Shown here one piece after another: positions 1-5,696 of a stretch of 5,696 nucleotides of DNA. The notes under the pieces were generated by a model. The model was not told the origin of the DNA and did no database searches. It worked only from the letters and a program-made list of their open reading frames with translations. Location: NCBI GenBank assembly GCA_043784605.1, contig JAYVYD010000422.1, positions 1 to 5,696 of the forward strand, in the 5' to 3' direction. Both the position numbers and the translations under genes were made by a program. The first letter of the stretch is position 1. The number at the start of each line of letters is the position of its first letter. The DNA comes from JANYHY01 sp043784605. Lineage in GTDB: Bacteria > Myxococcota_A > Polyangia > Polyangiales > Polyangiaceae.

Positions 1-171
1 CTTCGGCCTGCGTCCCCAAAGCGACGAGTCGCGCATCGTGGTGTGCGAGAAACGCAAAGTTCGGCGTCGGCGTCGGCACTCGAGATGCAGTCTACATGCA
101 TCACGAAGGGCCCGCGATTCTCTGGGGATCCTTCGTTTCTTCGCTCCGCTGGATGACATGAAAGCGTGCCT
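1..171. other. Left flank with no supported gene
   Basis: Apart from the REP-like copy at 126-159, I see nothing convincing. Several frames are open because of high GC. One plus-strand frame from the edge (beginning FGLRPQSDESRIVVCEKRK) has coding-like third positions for its first 16 codons, then becomes Arg-rich and runs on through the repeat into the antisense of the protease. It could hold the damaged or frameshifted end of a neighbouring gene, but this cannot be decided from the window. Confidence 0.3.
126..159 (-). repeat. REP-like dispersed repeat, copy 1 (diverged)
   Basis: The minus strand reads ATGTCATCCAGCGGAGCG, then AAGAAACGAAGGATCC. It shares the TGTCATC start, the AGCGAAG core and the AAGGATCC end with the copy at 3769-3796, but lacks the TGA after TGTCATCC and carries an extra stretch of about eight bases (AAACGAAG) near the end. 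It begins 56 bases after the protease stop and reads in the same direction as that gene. In the plus direction it translates to ILRFFAPLDDM, a relative of the spurious ILRFAQDD peptides that this repeat produces. Confidence 0.5.
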
Positions 172-199
172 ACGAGAGTCGCGGGGGGCGACTGCTCGT
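172..199 (-). terminator. Strong hairpin just after the protease gene, candidate terminator
   Basis: On the minus strand the arms ACGAG-(C)-AGTCGC and GCGACT-CTCGT pair as an 11-bp stem with one bulged C and a CCCCC loop, starting 16 bases past the protease stop. No T-run follows closely (only TTT about eight bases later), so this may be a U-poor terminator or a transcript-end stabilising hairpin instead of a classical intrinsic terminator. Confidence 0.45.
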
Positions 200-215
200 T
201 GGGTCCGACGACGGG

Positions 216-2693
216 TCAGTCCGTGGCGCTTGGTGCGCACGCGTTCCGTGCTCTTCGGCGCGCGATATACGTTGCAACGATCGCGAGGACGGCAAGTGAC
301 GCACCTAACGGGCGAGGTGCTTCCGGTTCGCTCACCGCGCAGCCGCCTTTGGTGCGCGCAGAATAGGTCGACGTCCATGCGTCGGTCGCGATCGGGATCG
401 TGACGGGCGAAACGATGTCGAGTCCGTCGAACGTCGCGCCGAGGGTGAGCGACTCGCCCCCCAAGCCAGGCGGCAGCGAGACTCGATACAAGAACAAACC
501 CGGCGACGGCGAGCGCGCGACCTCGGGCGCGTCGAGCATGGGGCGCGAGTCGACGAGCACTTTGGCGCGCAGACGCGACATGTCGAACAGGTTCGCGTGA
601 TGACCACTCGCCGACCGCAGCTCGAGGATCACGGTGAGTGGGATCGAACCGTCTGCAGGCGCGTAGCCCTGACTCAAGGACAGCCAGCTGGATTGCGCGT
701 CTGGCAGCGCGAGGCTCGGGTTCTTCATATCGTCGAGCGCGGAGAGCGCGCCGAGCACGTCGATCTCACCGGGCCCCGACTGATCGTAGAAGGGACCGGC
801 GCCTCGGACTCTGTGCGCGCCCGCCTGCAAGAGCGCGCGTATCTCGTCTTGTGTGAGCAGCGGGTTGCGCTCGAAGAGGAGGGCCGCCACACCCGCCACC
901 ATCGGCGCTGCCATGGAAGTGCCGAGAGACATCGCGTGTCGCTCGTCCACCTGCAAGCAGCGATTGTCGCGATTGCCGGCCTTGTCCGGCGGGCACGTGG
1001 TGCTCGAGAAGATGCTCGTGACGATGCCCGGTTTGGCCTGCGCGCTCATCGCGGCGACGACGATCCCGCCCGGCGCGAGGATGTCCGGCTTGGGAACGCC
1101 GAGCGCGTTCGGACCCGCGCCGCTGAACCACGCGACGTCTCCGTCTACCGGGCGCGCACTGCCGACCTGCGTGCGGTCTTGGAGTCGGCCCGTGTGATCG
1201 AGCACGGGTGAGCCGATCGACACGCCCGCTCCGGTGATCGATTTCCAGCCGTCGCGATTGACCGTCGCGCCGACGGCGATCGCGTCGGGGTGCGTGGACG
1301 GGAGATCGACCGTGCCCTCGCGAATGCCGACCGTGAAGCTCGTGGGCTGGCGGCCGAACAGGCTCGCGTCACCTGTGCCATCCAAATAGAGCTCGGCGGT
1401 GCCCTCGCCCTTCAACGTGATCGCGTACGTGCCTGCGGGCCACTTGCCGCTCCAAATCACGGTGGCGCCGCGCGAGCCCTTGGGGACGGACGTGCCTTGT
1501 GCGCCGGAGCCGTGGATGACGCCTGCGTTGTAGTCCGTCGTGTTCTTGCCGACTTGATCGCCATCTTTGACGGGCGAGATCCAAGTGCCGTCGGGGCCGT
1601 CGAGACCGATGGAGAGCGTGGCGCCCGCGTGCTCGGTGACCCAGACCTGTACCGTTCCGTTCTGCGCGCCCCCGGAGGTGATCGGCACCTTCACGGTGCT
1701 GCCCGCGCTCACGTGCACGTTTTGGTGGATCGGACTCTCGATGACCGAACCGCTGTTGCCCGCGGCGACCACGATCGCGTGACCCGGGTGCGACGGGCCG
1801 ACCGAAGACATGAGCGCCTGCTCCCAGAGTGTCGTGCCGTCGTGCGGGCCGAAGTCGCTGCCGAGCGAGAGGTTCGCGACCACGGGGATGCCGAGCGCGT
1901 CCGCGCGATCGAAGACGAACTGCGTGCCCGTGATGATGTCGGCGTTCTCGAAGCTGGACGAGGCCGAGCGCGACGCGCGCGCGATGATCAACGTGGCCTT
2001 CGGGGCGAACCCGCCGAACGTGCCCGCGCCGGGATCACTCGCGGCGATCGAGGTGACGTGCGTGCCGTGACCGACCTCGTCCGACGGCACTGTCTGCTTT
2101 GCGAGGATGCGCGCATCGATGTCAGCGCCCGAGTACACGGCGCCGAGGATGACCTTGCCGCTGCCGTCCTTCACGCCGAACTTCTGCTCGAGGTCCGCGT
2201 GCAGACCGAGCGGTGCTTGCGAGAGATCCAGGTACCAAGCGACGCGAGACTTCAACGTCACTGGGTCGAAGAAGTCCGGGTGCAGGACGTCGAGGCCCGT
2301 GTCGATGACGCCAACCGCGGCGCCCTTGCCGGTGGCGCTCGTCACGAGCTGCGATTGAAAGAGCTGCGTCGCGAAGCGCGCGTGATCGAGCATCATGCGC
2401 GACGGCGGAGAGACCTCCATCACGAGAGACGGGTGTGCTTGCCCGAAGGCAACGACGCTCGCGGGATCTCCGCGCATCATGCCGAAGCCCGGCGCGATCT
2501 CGTCGAGACCGAGCGACACCGCGGATTGTCCTGCGGGGATCGCGACCAACAACCCGAGGCGATTGGACGACGGCGCGAGCGCGTCTGTCGCACGCGGTCC
2601 GAGCAGCCGGACGAGGGCGACGTCGCGAGGGTCCCCCGCGAGCGCAGGAGTCGCGACGAGCAACGCGAGCAGAGCGAGAGACGCGGCCCTCAT
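216..2693 (-). CDS. Secreted S8 (subtilisin-family) serine protease with MYXO-CTERM-like tail
   Basis: 825 residues. A signal peptide (1-19, cleavage probably after ALA) is followed by a probable propeptide (about 20-115, ending in the AHPSLVMEV region). The catalytic triad is complete: Asp131 in VIDTGLD, His209 in GHGTHV and Ser593 in GTSMAAP, with oxyanion Asn313 in AAGNSG. A beta-rich insert of roughly 145 residues lies between Asn313 and the return of the subtilase core at about 461 (TVDLPSTHPDAIAVGA). After the catalytic domain, residues about 657-775 look like an Ig-type beta domain (QGYAPADGSIPLTVILELRS). The end has GGC (Cys785), a hydrophobic helix (about 796-811) and Arg812-814, as in MYXO-CTERM proteins, which are thought to be cut near the Cys by myxosortase and held at the cell surface. 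Unusually, 11 residues follow the Arg cluster. It is an active endoprotease by its residues; the substrate is unknown. It overlaps mobA by ATGA with no clear ribosome binding site, so translation is probably coupled. Confidence 0.9.
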   Translation of the reverse strand: MRAASLALLALLVATPALAGDPRDVALVRLLGPRATDALAPSSNRLGLLVAIPAGQSAVSLGLDEIAPGFGMMRGDPASVVAFGQAHPSLVMEVSPPSRMMLDHARFATQLFQSQLVTSATGKGAAVGVIDTGLDVLHPDFFDPVTLKSRVAWYLDLSQAPLGLHADLEQKFGVKDGSGKVILGAVYSGADIDARILAKQTVPSDEVGHGTHVTSIAASDPGAGTFGGFAPKATLIIARASRSASSSFENADIITGTQFVFDRADALGIPVVANLSLGSDFGPHDGTTLWEQALMSSVGPSHPGHAIVVAAGNSGSVIESPIHQNVHVSAGSTVKVPITSGGAQNGTVQVWVTEHAGATLSIGLDGPDGTWISPVKDGDQVGKNTTDYNAGVIHGSGAQGTSVPKGSRGATVIWSGKWPAGTYAITLKGEGTAELYLDGTGDASLFGRQPTSFTVGIREGTVDLPSTHPDAIAVGATVNRDGWKSITGAGVSIGSPVLDHTGRLQDRTQVGSARPVDGDVAWFSGAGPNALGVPKPDILAPGGIVVAAMSAQAKPGIVTSIFSSTTCPPDKAGNRDNRCLQVDERHAMSLGTSMAAPMVAGVAALLFERNPLLTQDEIRALLQAGAHRVRGAGPFYDQSGPGEIDVLGALSALDDMKNPSLALPDAQSSWLSLSQGYAPADGSIPLTVILELRSASGHHANLFDMSRLRAKVLVDSRPMLDAPEVARSPSPGLFLYRVSLPPGLGGESLTLGATFDGLDIVSPVTIPIATDAWTSTYSARTKGGCAVSEPEAPRPLGASLAVLAIVATYIARRRARNACAPSATD

Positions 2694-3238
2694 CGGATGT
2701 CGCTCGGCTCGTCCCAGTCGGCGAGCTGCTCGCTCTCTGCCTTGGTCGTCTCGAGCGGGACGGCGTGCTCGTCGAGCAAGTCTTGGAGTCGATGCGCACC
2801 GCGCGCGATGCGCTCGGGGAGTGTTCGGATCATCGACTGCACATCATAGCGCGCGAAGAGCGGCTCCCATCGACCTTCACGACGCGGGCACACGATCGCG
2901 TGAGACGGCGCGCCGATCAGGTTACGCAACAACCCCTCTTGCACGAGCGGCATGTCGCACGCGAGCGCAAGCACGACGCCAGATCCTGCGTGACGTACGA
3001 GCGCGTTCAACCCTCCGATCGGGCCAATTCCATGCGGATCGTCGTCGAGCGCTTCGCCGAAGGATTCGTAGTCCGCGCGCCGGCCGACGAGCACGTGTGG
3101 CACCTCGAGCACCCGCAGCATCGTGATCCAGCGCTCCACGATCGAGGTCTCGCCCGACGGAGGTCGGAGCAAGCCCTTCGGTCGGCCCATCCTCTTGGAC
3201 TCGCCGCCGACGAACACGCCCGCGAGCACGTCACGCAT
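2690..3238 (-). CDS. mobA: Molybdenum cofactor guanylyltransferase (MobA-like nucleotidyltransferase)
   Basis: 182 residues, near the usual MobA size. The start at 3238 is chosen because the nucleotide-binding signature begins at once; the frame runs open to 3820, but that extension is antisense to the lipoprotein gene. Motifs: G-V-F-V-G-G-E-S-K-R-M-G-R-P-K-G (residues 7-22), matching LAGGxSxRMGxxKa with Lys21 as the phosphate-contacting lysine; GIGPIGGLNAL (70-80), matching the GPLaGl motif; ALACDMPLV (91-99), with Asp95 as the likely Mg ligand; RWEPLFARYD; and a C-terminal LADWDEPSDI resembling NiNtPeDl. MobA links GMP from GTP to molybdopterin in the cytosol, making the bis-MGD cofactor for DMSO-reductase-family enzymes. 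A CTP-using MocA-type role cannot be excluded. No other molybdenum cofactor gene is in view. Its stop overlaps the protease start as ATGA (2690-2693). No good ribosome binding site is seen. Confidence 0.8.
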   Translation of the reverse strand: MRDVLAGVFVGGESKRMGRPKGLLRPPSGETSIVERWITMLRVLEVPHVLVGRRADYESFGEALDDDPHGIGPIGGLNALVRHAGSGVVLALACDMPLVQEGLLRNLIGAPSHAIVCPRREGRWEPLFARYDVQSMIRTLPERIARGAHRLQDLLDEHAVPLETTKAESEQLADWDEPSDIR

Positions 3239-3283
3239 GGCGGGACGATAGCCTAGCCTTCGCGCGGCGCGTAAGCTCGGCGC
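3239..3283. promoter_or_regulatory. Divergent intergenic region between mobA and the small lipoprotein gene
   Basis: These 45 bases separate two divergent starts, so they should contain or overlap promoters for both mobA-protease and the lipoprotein gene. No convincing -35/-10 pair or strong ribosome binding site is visible on either strand. The call rests on gene arrangement alone. At this length the promoters would have to overlap each other or lie partly inside the coding regions. Confidence 0.3.
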
Positions 3284-3703
3284 ATGCGCTCTTCCTTCCT
3301 CGCCGTCACTCTGCTTGCGTGCGCTTGCTCCACTCCCGCCGCGCCCGCGCCTCAACCCGCGCCGTGCGGGGGCGATGCCGCGACGACCGATCCGTTCACA
3401 GCCACTGCCGTGTGGCAGTCGGCGAACGACGCCGGGACGATCGTGCTCAAGATCACCGTGCACCGGGTCGATCCGAATTTCAGCGGACAGATCACGTTCG
3501 GAACCTCGCCATTGATCACGAATCAAACCCCCATCAACGCGAGCGACATCTTGGTCACCGTCCGACCGCTCGTCGGCGTTCACACCGTCGGCATCGACTT
3601 CTCGGTCAGCTGTCTGAAGAAGACCGGCACCATCGTCGTGACGTGGACGGCAGACCCCGTGGACGGTCGCAGCGATCCGACCGTGGTGACGCTCTCGACG
3701 TAG
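3284..3703 (+). CDS. Small predicted lipoprotein of unknown function
   Basis: 139 residues. The ATG at 3284 leads straight into a short signal peptide with a good lipobox, L10-L11-A12-C13, so Cys13 is the likely lipidated residue (a second Cys at 15 fits less well). An Ala/Pro-rich linker (about 17-28) is followed by a domain of about 110 residues rich in Thr, Val and Ile with alternating hydrophobic stretches (GTIVLKITVH, ILVTVRPLVGV, TGTIVVTWTAD), which suggests a small beta-sandwich. Cys28 and Cys110 could pair. I do not recognise the family and see no catalytic motif. The codons use G/C at third positions as expected for this genome, and the frame is the only one giving a sensible exported protein. 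No clear Shine-Dalgarno site precedes the ATG. It is transcribed alone, divergent from mobA across 45 bp and convergent with the phosphatase gene. It may be a surface or periplasmic binding or structural protein, but that is a guess. Confidence 0.75.
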   Translation: MRSSFLAVTLLACACSTPAAPAPQPAPCGGDAATTDPFTATAVWQSANDAGTIVLKITVHRVDPNFSGQITFGTSPLITNQTPINASDILVTVRPLVGVHTVGIDFSVSCLKKTGTIVVTWTADPVDGRSDPTVVTLST

Positions 3704-3768
3704 GCCTCGCGTTCTCTTCATCAGTGCGAGCGCCAACCCGCGCGGAGCCCGGTGTTCGTCGCGCGTGA

Positions 3769-3796
3769 TTGTCATCTTGAGCGAAGCGAAGGAGCC
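3769..3796 (+). repeat. REP-like dispersed repeat, copy 2
   Basis: The plus strand reads TGTCATCTTGAGCGAAGCG followed by AAGGAGCC, close to a short intergenic repeat I recall from many bacterial genomes (TGTCATCCTGAGCGAAGCG, then AAGGATC). It sits in the 129-bp convergent gap between the small lipoprotein stop (3703) and the phosphatase stop (3833), a typical place for REP-type elements. Repeat-like sequence may continue to about 3830, with several further TTCGC units on the minus strand. Translating it gives the characteristic spurious peptides LRFAQDD and SFASLKMT. The origin and mobilising enzyme are not visible here. Confidence 0.6.
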
Positions 3797-3832
3797 GCCT
3801 AGCGAACTGGGCGAACGCAACGAGGGGTCGCA

Positions 3833-4975
3833 CTAGCGTTCGAGGATCGCGTCCATCGGTTTGCCCGCGCTCTCGTCTTCATCGGTTGGGAGATCGAGCA
3901 GCTCGCGTACCGTCGGCGCGAGATCCGCGAGGTGCACGTCGTGCGTATCCACTTTGCCTTCCACTGCGATGCCTGCGCCCGTGGCGACGAGCCACACGCG
4001 GCCCGACTCTGGCCATTCGCCGCCGTGCTCACGAAAGTCTGCGTTTCTGCCGTGATCGCACGTGACGAAGATCGCAGTGTGGTGGCCGCGCTCGCCCATG
4101 TCCGCGAGTGTGTCTTCGAGCCTTCCGAGGAACGCGTCTGCGGTACGAAGCGCCCCGACGTAGCTCGGGATGTCTCCGTGGTGCGCGTGCTCGTCCGTAT
4201 CGCCGAGCCCGATGAACATCAGCTTGGGCCGCTCCTTCTTGAGCACGTTCAGCGCAACCGGCATGGTGAACGCGTCTGCGCGGTACTCGCCCTCGCCTGG
4301 CCACGACGGATAGCGCCGCGCCTCGCGCAGCCAAAGGTCAGGCACTCCATTGGCGCGCATTCGCCCACTCGAAAAATCGATCCCCTCCAACGTGGGTGAC
4401 GCCGCATAGGCGATACGCTCCCATGAACTCACCACCGCGACATGCTCGTCGGGGTACGCCTCTTTGGCTTGATCGAGCATCGTCGGGATCTTCACCGCGC
4501 CGCAGAAGTTGCTCTGGCAATCCTTGGGCGGTCTGCCAGTCATGATCTCCGTGTAGCCGGGCAGCGAGAGGTAGTCGGGGCCTGTCGCGCGCATCGCACC
4601 GAAGCCGGGCGCGCCGACGCTCGAGCCTTGCTCGGTGGCCCAACGACTCAGGTTCGGAACGAGCTGCTCGGGATCCTGCACGGGCACGCGCGCGTCTCGC
4701 TCGTGCAGCTCGCCCGTCCCTTCGAAGATCTCTTGCCATCGCACGCCATCGAGCGCGACGACGATCACGGCCTCCACCTTCTCCTTGGGCTTCGGAGGCG
4801 CGACGATCACGGCGCGCTGCGCGTGCGCTTCGATCTCCCTTGGAATGGCCACCGCGAGCTCCAACGTCGGACGCTTGATGGGCGTGTGCCTCTGCGGCAT
4901 CGCCACTCTCGGGATCTGCACGCAGCTCGTGAACGTCAGCAGCGTGCCGCAGAGGACGAGAGACACGGGCCTCAT
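3833..4975 (-). CDS. Alkaline phosphatase superfamily lipoprotein (type I phosphodiesterase/phosphatase-like)
   Basis: 380 residues. The start at 4975 is chosen because it opens directly into a lipoprotein-type signal peptide ending FTSC (lipidation Cys18, with Phe at -3 slightly off consensus), has a GAGGA site, and overlaps the upstream stop. A Pro/Lys-rich linker (about 19-68) precedes the catalytic domain. All metal and nucleophile positions of the superfamily can be proposed: Asp76 in VVALDG, nucleophile Ser137 in YLSLPGYTEIMTG, Asp261 and His265 in GDTDEHAHHG, Asp307-His308 in TCDHGR, and His317 in EHGGEW. Such enzymes use two zinc or similar ions to hydrolyse phosphate esters or diesters. 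The substrate cannot be told. A sulfatase is less likely, because the C/S-x-P-S-R signature is S-L-P-G-Y here. Cys153 and Cys158 may form a disulfide. It is probably anchored to a membrane and faces the periplasm or cell surface. It is translationally coupled to the FGE-like gene and ends in TAG, tail to tail with the small lipoprotein gene. Confidence 0.85.
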   Translation of the reverse strand: MRPVSLVLCGTLLTFTSCVQIPRVAMPQRHTPIKRPTLELAVAIPREIEAHAQRAVIVAPPKPKEKVEAVIVVALDGVRWQEIFEGTGELHERDARVPVQDPEQLVPNLSRWATEQGSSVGAPGFGAMRATGPDYLSLPGYTEIMTGRPPKDCQSNFCGAVKIPTMLDQAKEAYPDEHVAVVSSWERIAYAASPTLEGIDFSSGRMRANGVPDLWLREARRYPSWPGEGEYRADAFTMPVALNVLKKERPKLMFIGLGDTDEHAHHGDIPSYVGALRTADAFLGRLEDTLADMGERGHHTAIFVTCDHGRNADFREHGGEWPESGRVWLVATGAGIAVEGKVDTHDVHLADLAPTVRELLDLPTDEDESAGKPMDAILER

Positions 4976-5696
4976 CGAGCGTCCTCGCAGCAACGCACGC
5001 CGACCTGCGGACCCTCGTAGATCTCGCCGTGTCCGAGCGTGCGAGAGCGGCACGTGTTCTTGCCGGGCAGCCACCACGCGCCCTTCATCGATGAGCGCTG
5101 CGGGGCCTCGCCGTGATCGAGCGTGCTCCACTCCTCTACGTTGCCGCTCATGTCATGAGCGCCGAACGGACTCATGCATTTCGGATAAGCGGTTATCGGG
5201 GCGCGCAAGTCCTTGAGTCCAGAGTTGGGCTTTCCGAGATCCGTGCGATCGATGTTGCACGCCGTGGCGTCGCGCTTGAAGCCGTAGGGGTACGGCCGCA
5301 TCTCTTCACCCTCACAGGCGAACTGCCACTCGCTCTCCTTGCACAACCTCGAGCCCTTCGCGGCGCAGAGCTGTCCTGCCGTGGTCCACGACTGATGTGC
5401 GAGCGGCATCGTGCTGCCCACCGGCGTCATCTCTTCTACATCGATGCAGAAGCGCCTGTGCTCGCGCGGAGACGCGCACGTCGCGGGCTCCACGTACTCG
5501 GCGCATCGATAGTCTTGATACGGCCCCGGTGGATCGAGCCATCGTTTGCAGACTTGCTTCGGCTCTGGGCAATACTCGCCAACGACGAGCACCATCCCCA
5601 CGGGACACGCCGGCAGTGGAACACTCGCGTCCACCGCTTCGACTGCGGACGTTACGGCGCTTGGTATTGGTGTCGGAGCGGCGTGTGCGCTCTCGG
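4972..5696 (-). CDS. FGE/SUMF1-like (formylglycine-generating enzyme family) exported protein, 5' end cut by window edge
   Basis: The C-terminal 240 residues are visible; the frame stays open to the window edge, so the start lies outside. The GTG at 5632-5634 could be read as a start, but in-frame Ala/Pro/Ser-rich sequence continues upstream, which looks like a linker after an unseen export signal. Family marks, in order: PVGMVLV near the domain start, FCIDVEEMT, SRLCKESEWQFACEG (the RLPTEAEWE-like motif), YPYGF, ACNID, PFGAHDMSGNVEEW (the GLYDMxGNVWEW motif), KGAWWLP, NTCRSR and a final VGVRCC. FGEs oxidise a sulfatase cysteine to formylglycine; many relatives (EgtB, PvdO) do other chemistry. 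Only one cysteine sits where FGEs carry an active-site pair, and there are 14 cysteines after the GTG, which suggests a disulfide-rich extracytoplasmic protein. Its TGA overlaps the next gene's ATG (ATGA, 4972-4975). The family call is firm; the reaction is not known. Confidence 0.85.
   Translation of the reverse strand, partial: ESAHAAPTPIPSAVTSAVEAVDASVPLPACPVGMVLVVGEYCPEPKQVCKRWLDPPGPYQDYRCAEYVEPATCASPREHRRFCIDVEEMTPVGSTMPLAHQSWTTAGQLCAAKGSRLCKESEWQFACEGEEMRPYPYGFKRDATACNIDRTDLGKPNSGLKDLRAPITAYPKCMSPFGAHDMSGNVEEWSTLDHGEAPQRSSMKGAWWLPGKNTCRSRTLGHGEIYEGPQVGVRCCEDAR
4982..4986 (-). promoter_or_regulatory. Shine-Dalgarno site GAGGA for the phosphatase-superfamily gene
   Basis: The minus strand reads GAGGA six bases before the ATG at 4973-4975, inside the 3' end of the FGE-like gene. 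This supports the 4975 start over the upstream in-frame ATG at 5131, whose extension is Arg-rich and antisense-like in composition and lies in front of a good signal peptide. Confidence 0.6.

Noticed and set aside
2..403. Plus-strand open frame from the left edge that could be the end of a neighbouring gene
   Set aside because: Only the first few codons look coding; it then runs through the repeat and antisense to the protease with an Arg-rich translation.
1290..2849. Long plus-strand open frame of 519 codons opposite the protease gene
   Set aside because: It is antisense to a protein with full catalytic motifs, is Arg/Asp/Ala-rich without recognisable domains, and such long shadow frames are expected at high GC.
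2435..3256. Plus-strand open frame of 273 codons opposite mobA and the protease start
   Set aside because: Extremely Arg-rich composition with no motif, antisense to the clear MobA signature; a GC shadow.
3728..3760. Possible stem-loop CGAGCGCC / GGTGTTCG after the lipoprotein gene
   Set aside because: It needs G-U pairs and a 16-base loop and has no T-run after it, so it is too weak to call a terminator.
3239..3820. Upstream extension of the mobA frame to an ATG at 3820
   Set aside because: The extension is antisense to the lipoprotein gene and covers the REP-like repeat, while the nucleotide-binding motif begins right after the ATG at 3238.
3833..4975. Calling the phosphatase-superfamily gene a sulfatase because of its FGE-like neighbour
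   Set aside because: The C/S-x-P-S-R maturation signature is not present; S-L-P-G-Y lacks the key Arg and the first residue is Ser, which aerobic FGEs do not use.
4976..5131. Upstream extension of the phosphatase frame to an ATG at 5131
   Set aside because: It would put 52 Arg-rich residues before a good lipoprotein signal peptide and overlap the FGE-like coding sequence; the 4975 start has a GAGGA site and ATGA coupling.

Overview
This GC-rich window looks like part of a myxobacterial (phylum Myxococcota) chromosome. Three things suggest this: strong G/C preference at third codon positions, a secreted subtilase ending in a MYXO-CTERM-like tail (Gly-Gly-Cys, hydrophobic helix, Arg cluster), and a cysteine-rich formylglycine-generating-enzyme-like protein of a type I associate with myxobacteria. 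The assignment is an inference, with no rRNA or marker gene to anchor it. Four of the five genes encode proteins that appear to be exported or lipid-anchored; in one of these, the partial gene at the right edge, the export signal itself would lie outside the window.

Layout, right to left on the minus strand: (1) a 5'-truncated FGE/SUMF1-like gene (4972-5696) overlaps by ATGA with (2) a predicted lipoprotein of the alkaline phosphatase superfamily (3833-4975). A 129-bp convergent gap holding a REP-like repeat follows, then (3) a small plus-strand lipoprotein gene of unknown function (3284-3703). It diverges across 45 bp from (4) mobA, a molybdenum cofactor nucleotidyltransferase (2690-3238, minus), which overlaps by ATGA with (5) a large S8 serine protease (216-2693, minus). 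Beyond the protease stop lie a strong hairpin (172-199) and a second, diverged REP-like copy (126-159). I see no convincing gene in positions 1-171.

The two minus-strand pairs are probably two transcription units. The FGE-like/phosphatase pair recalls the FGE-sulfatase partnership, but the hydrolase's nucleophile motif is not a sulfatase motif, so a modifier-substrate relation is only a hypothesis. The mobA-protease pair has no obvious functional link. No tRNA, rRNA, CRISPR array, insertion sequence or integrase is visible. I found no clearly new multi-gene system. The most promising leads are the coupled FGE-like/phosphatase pair and the dispersed repeat.
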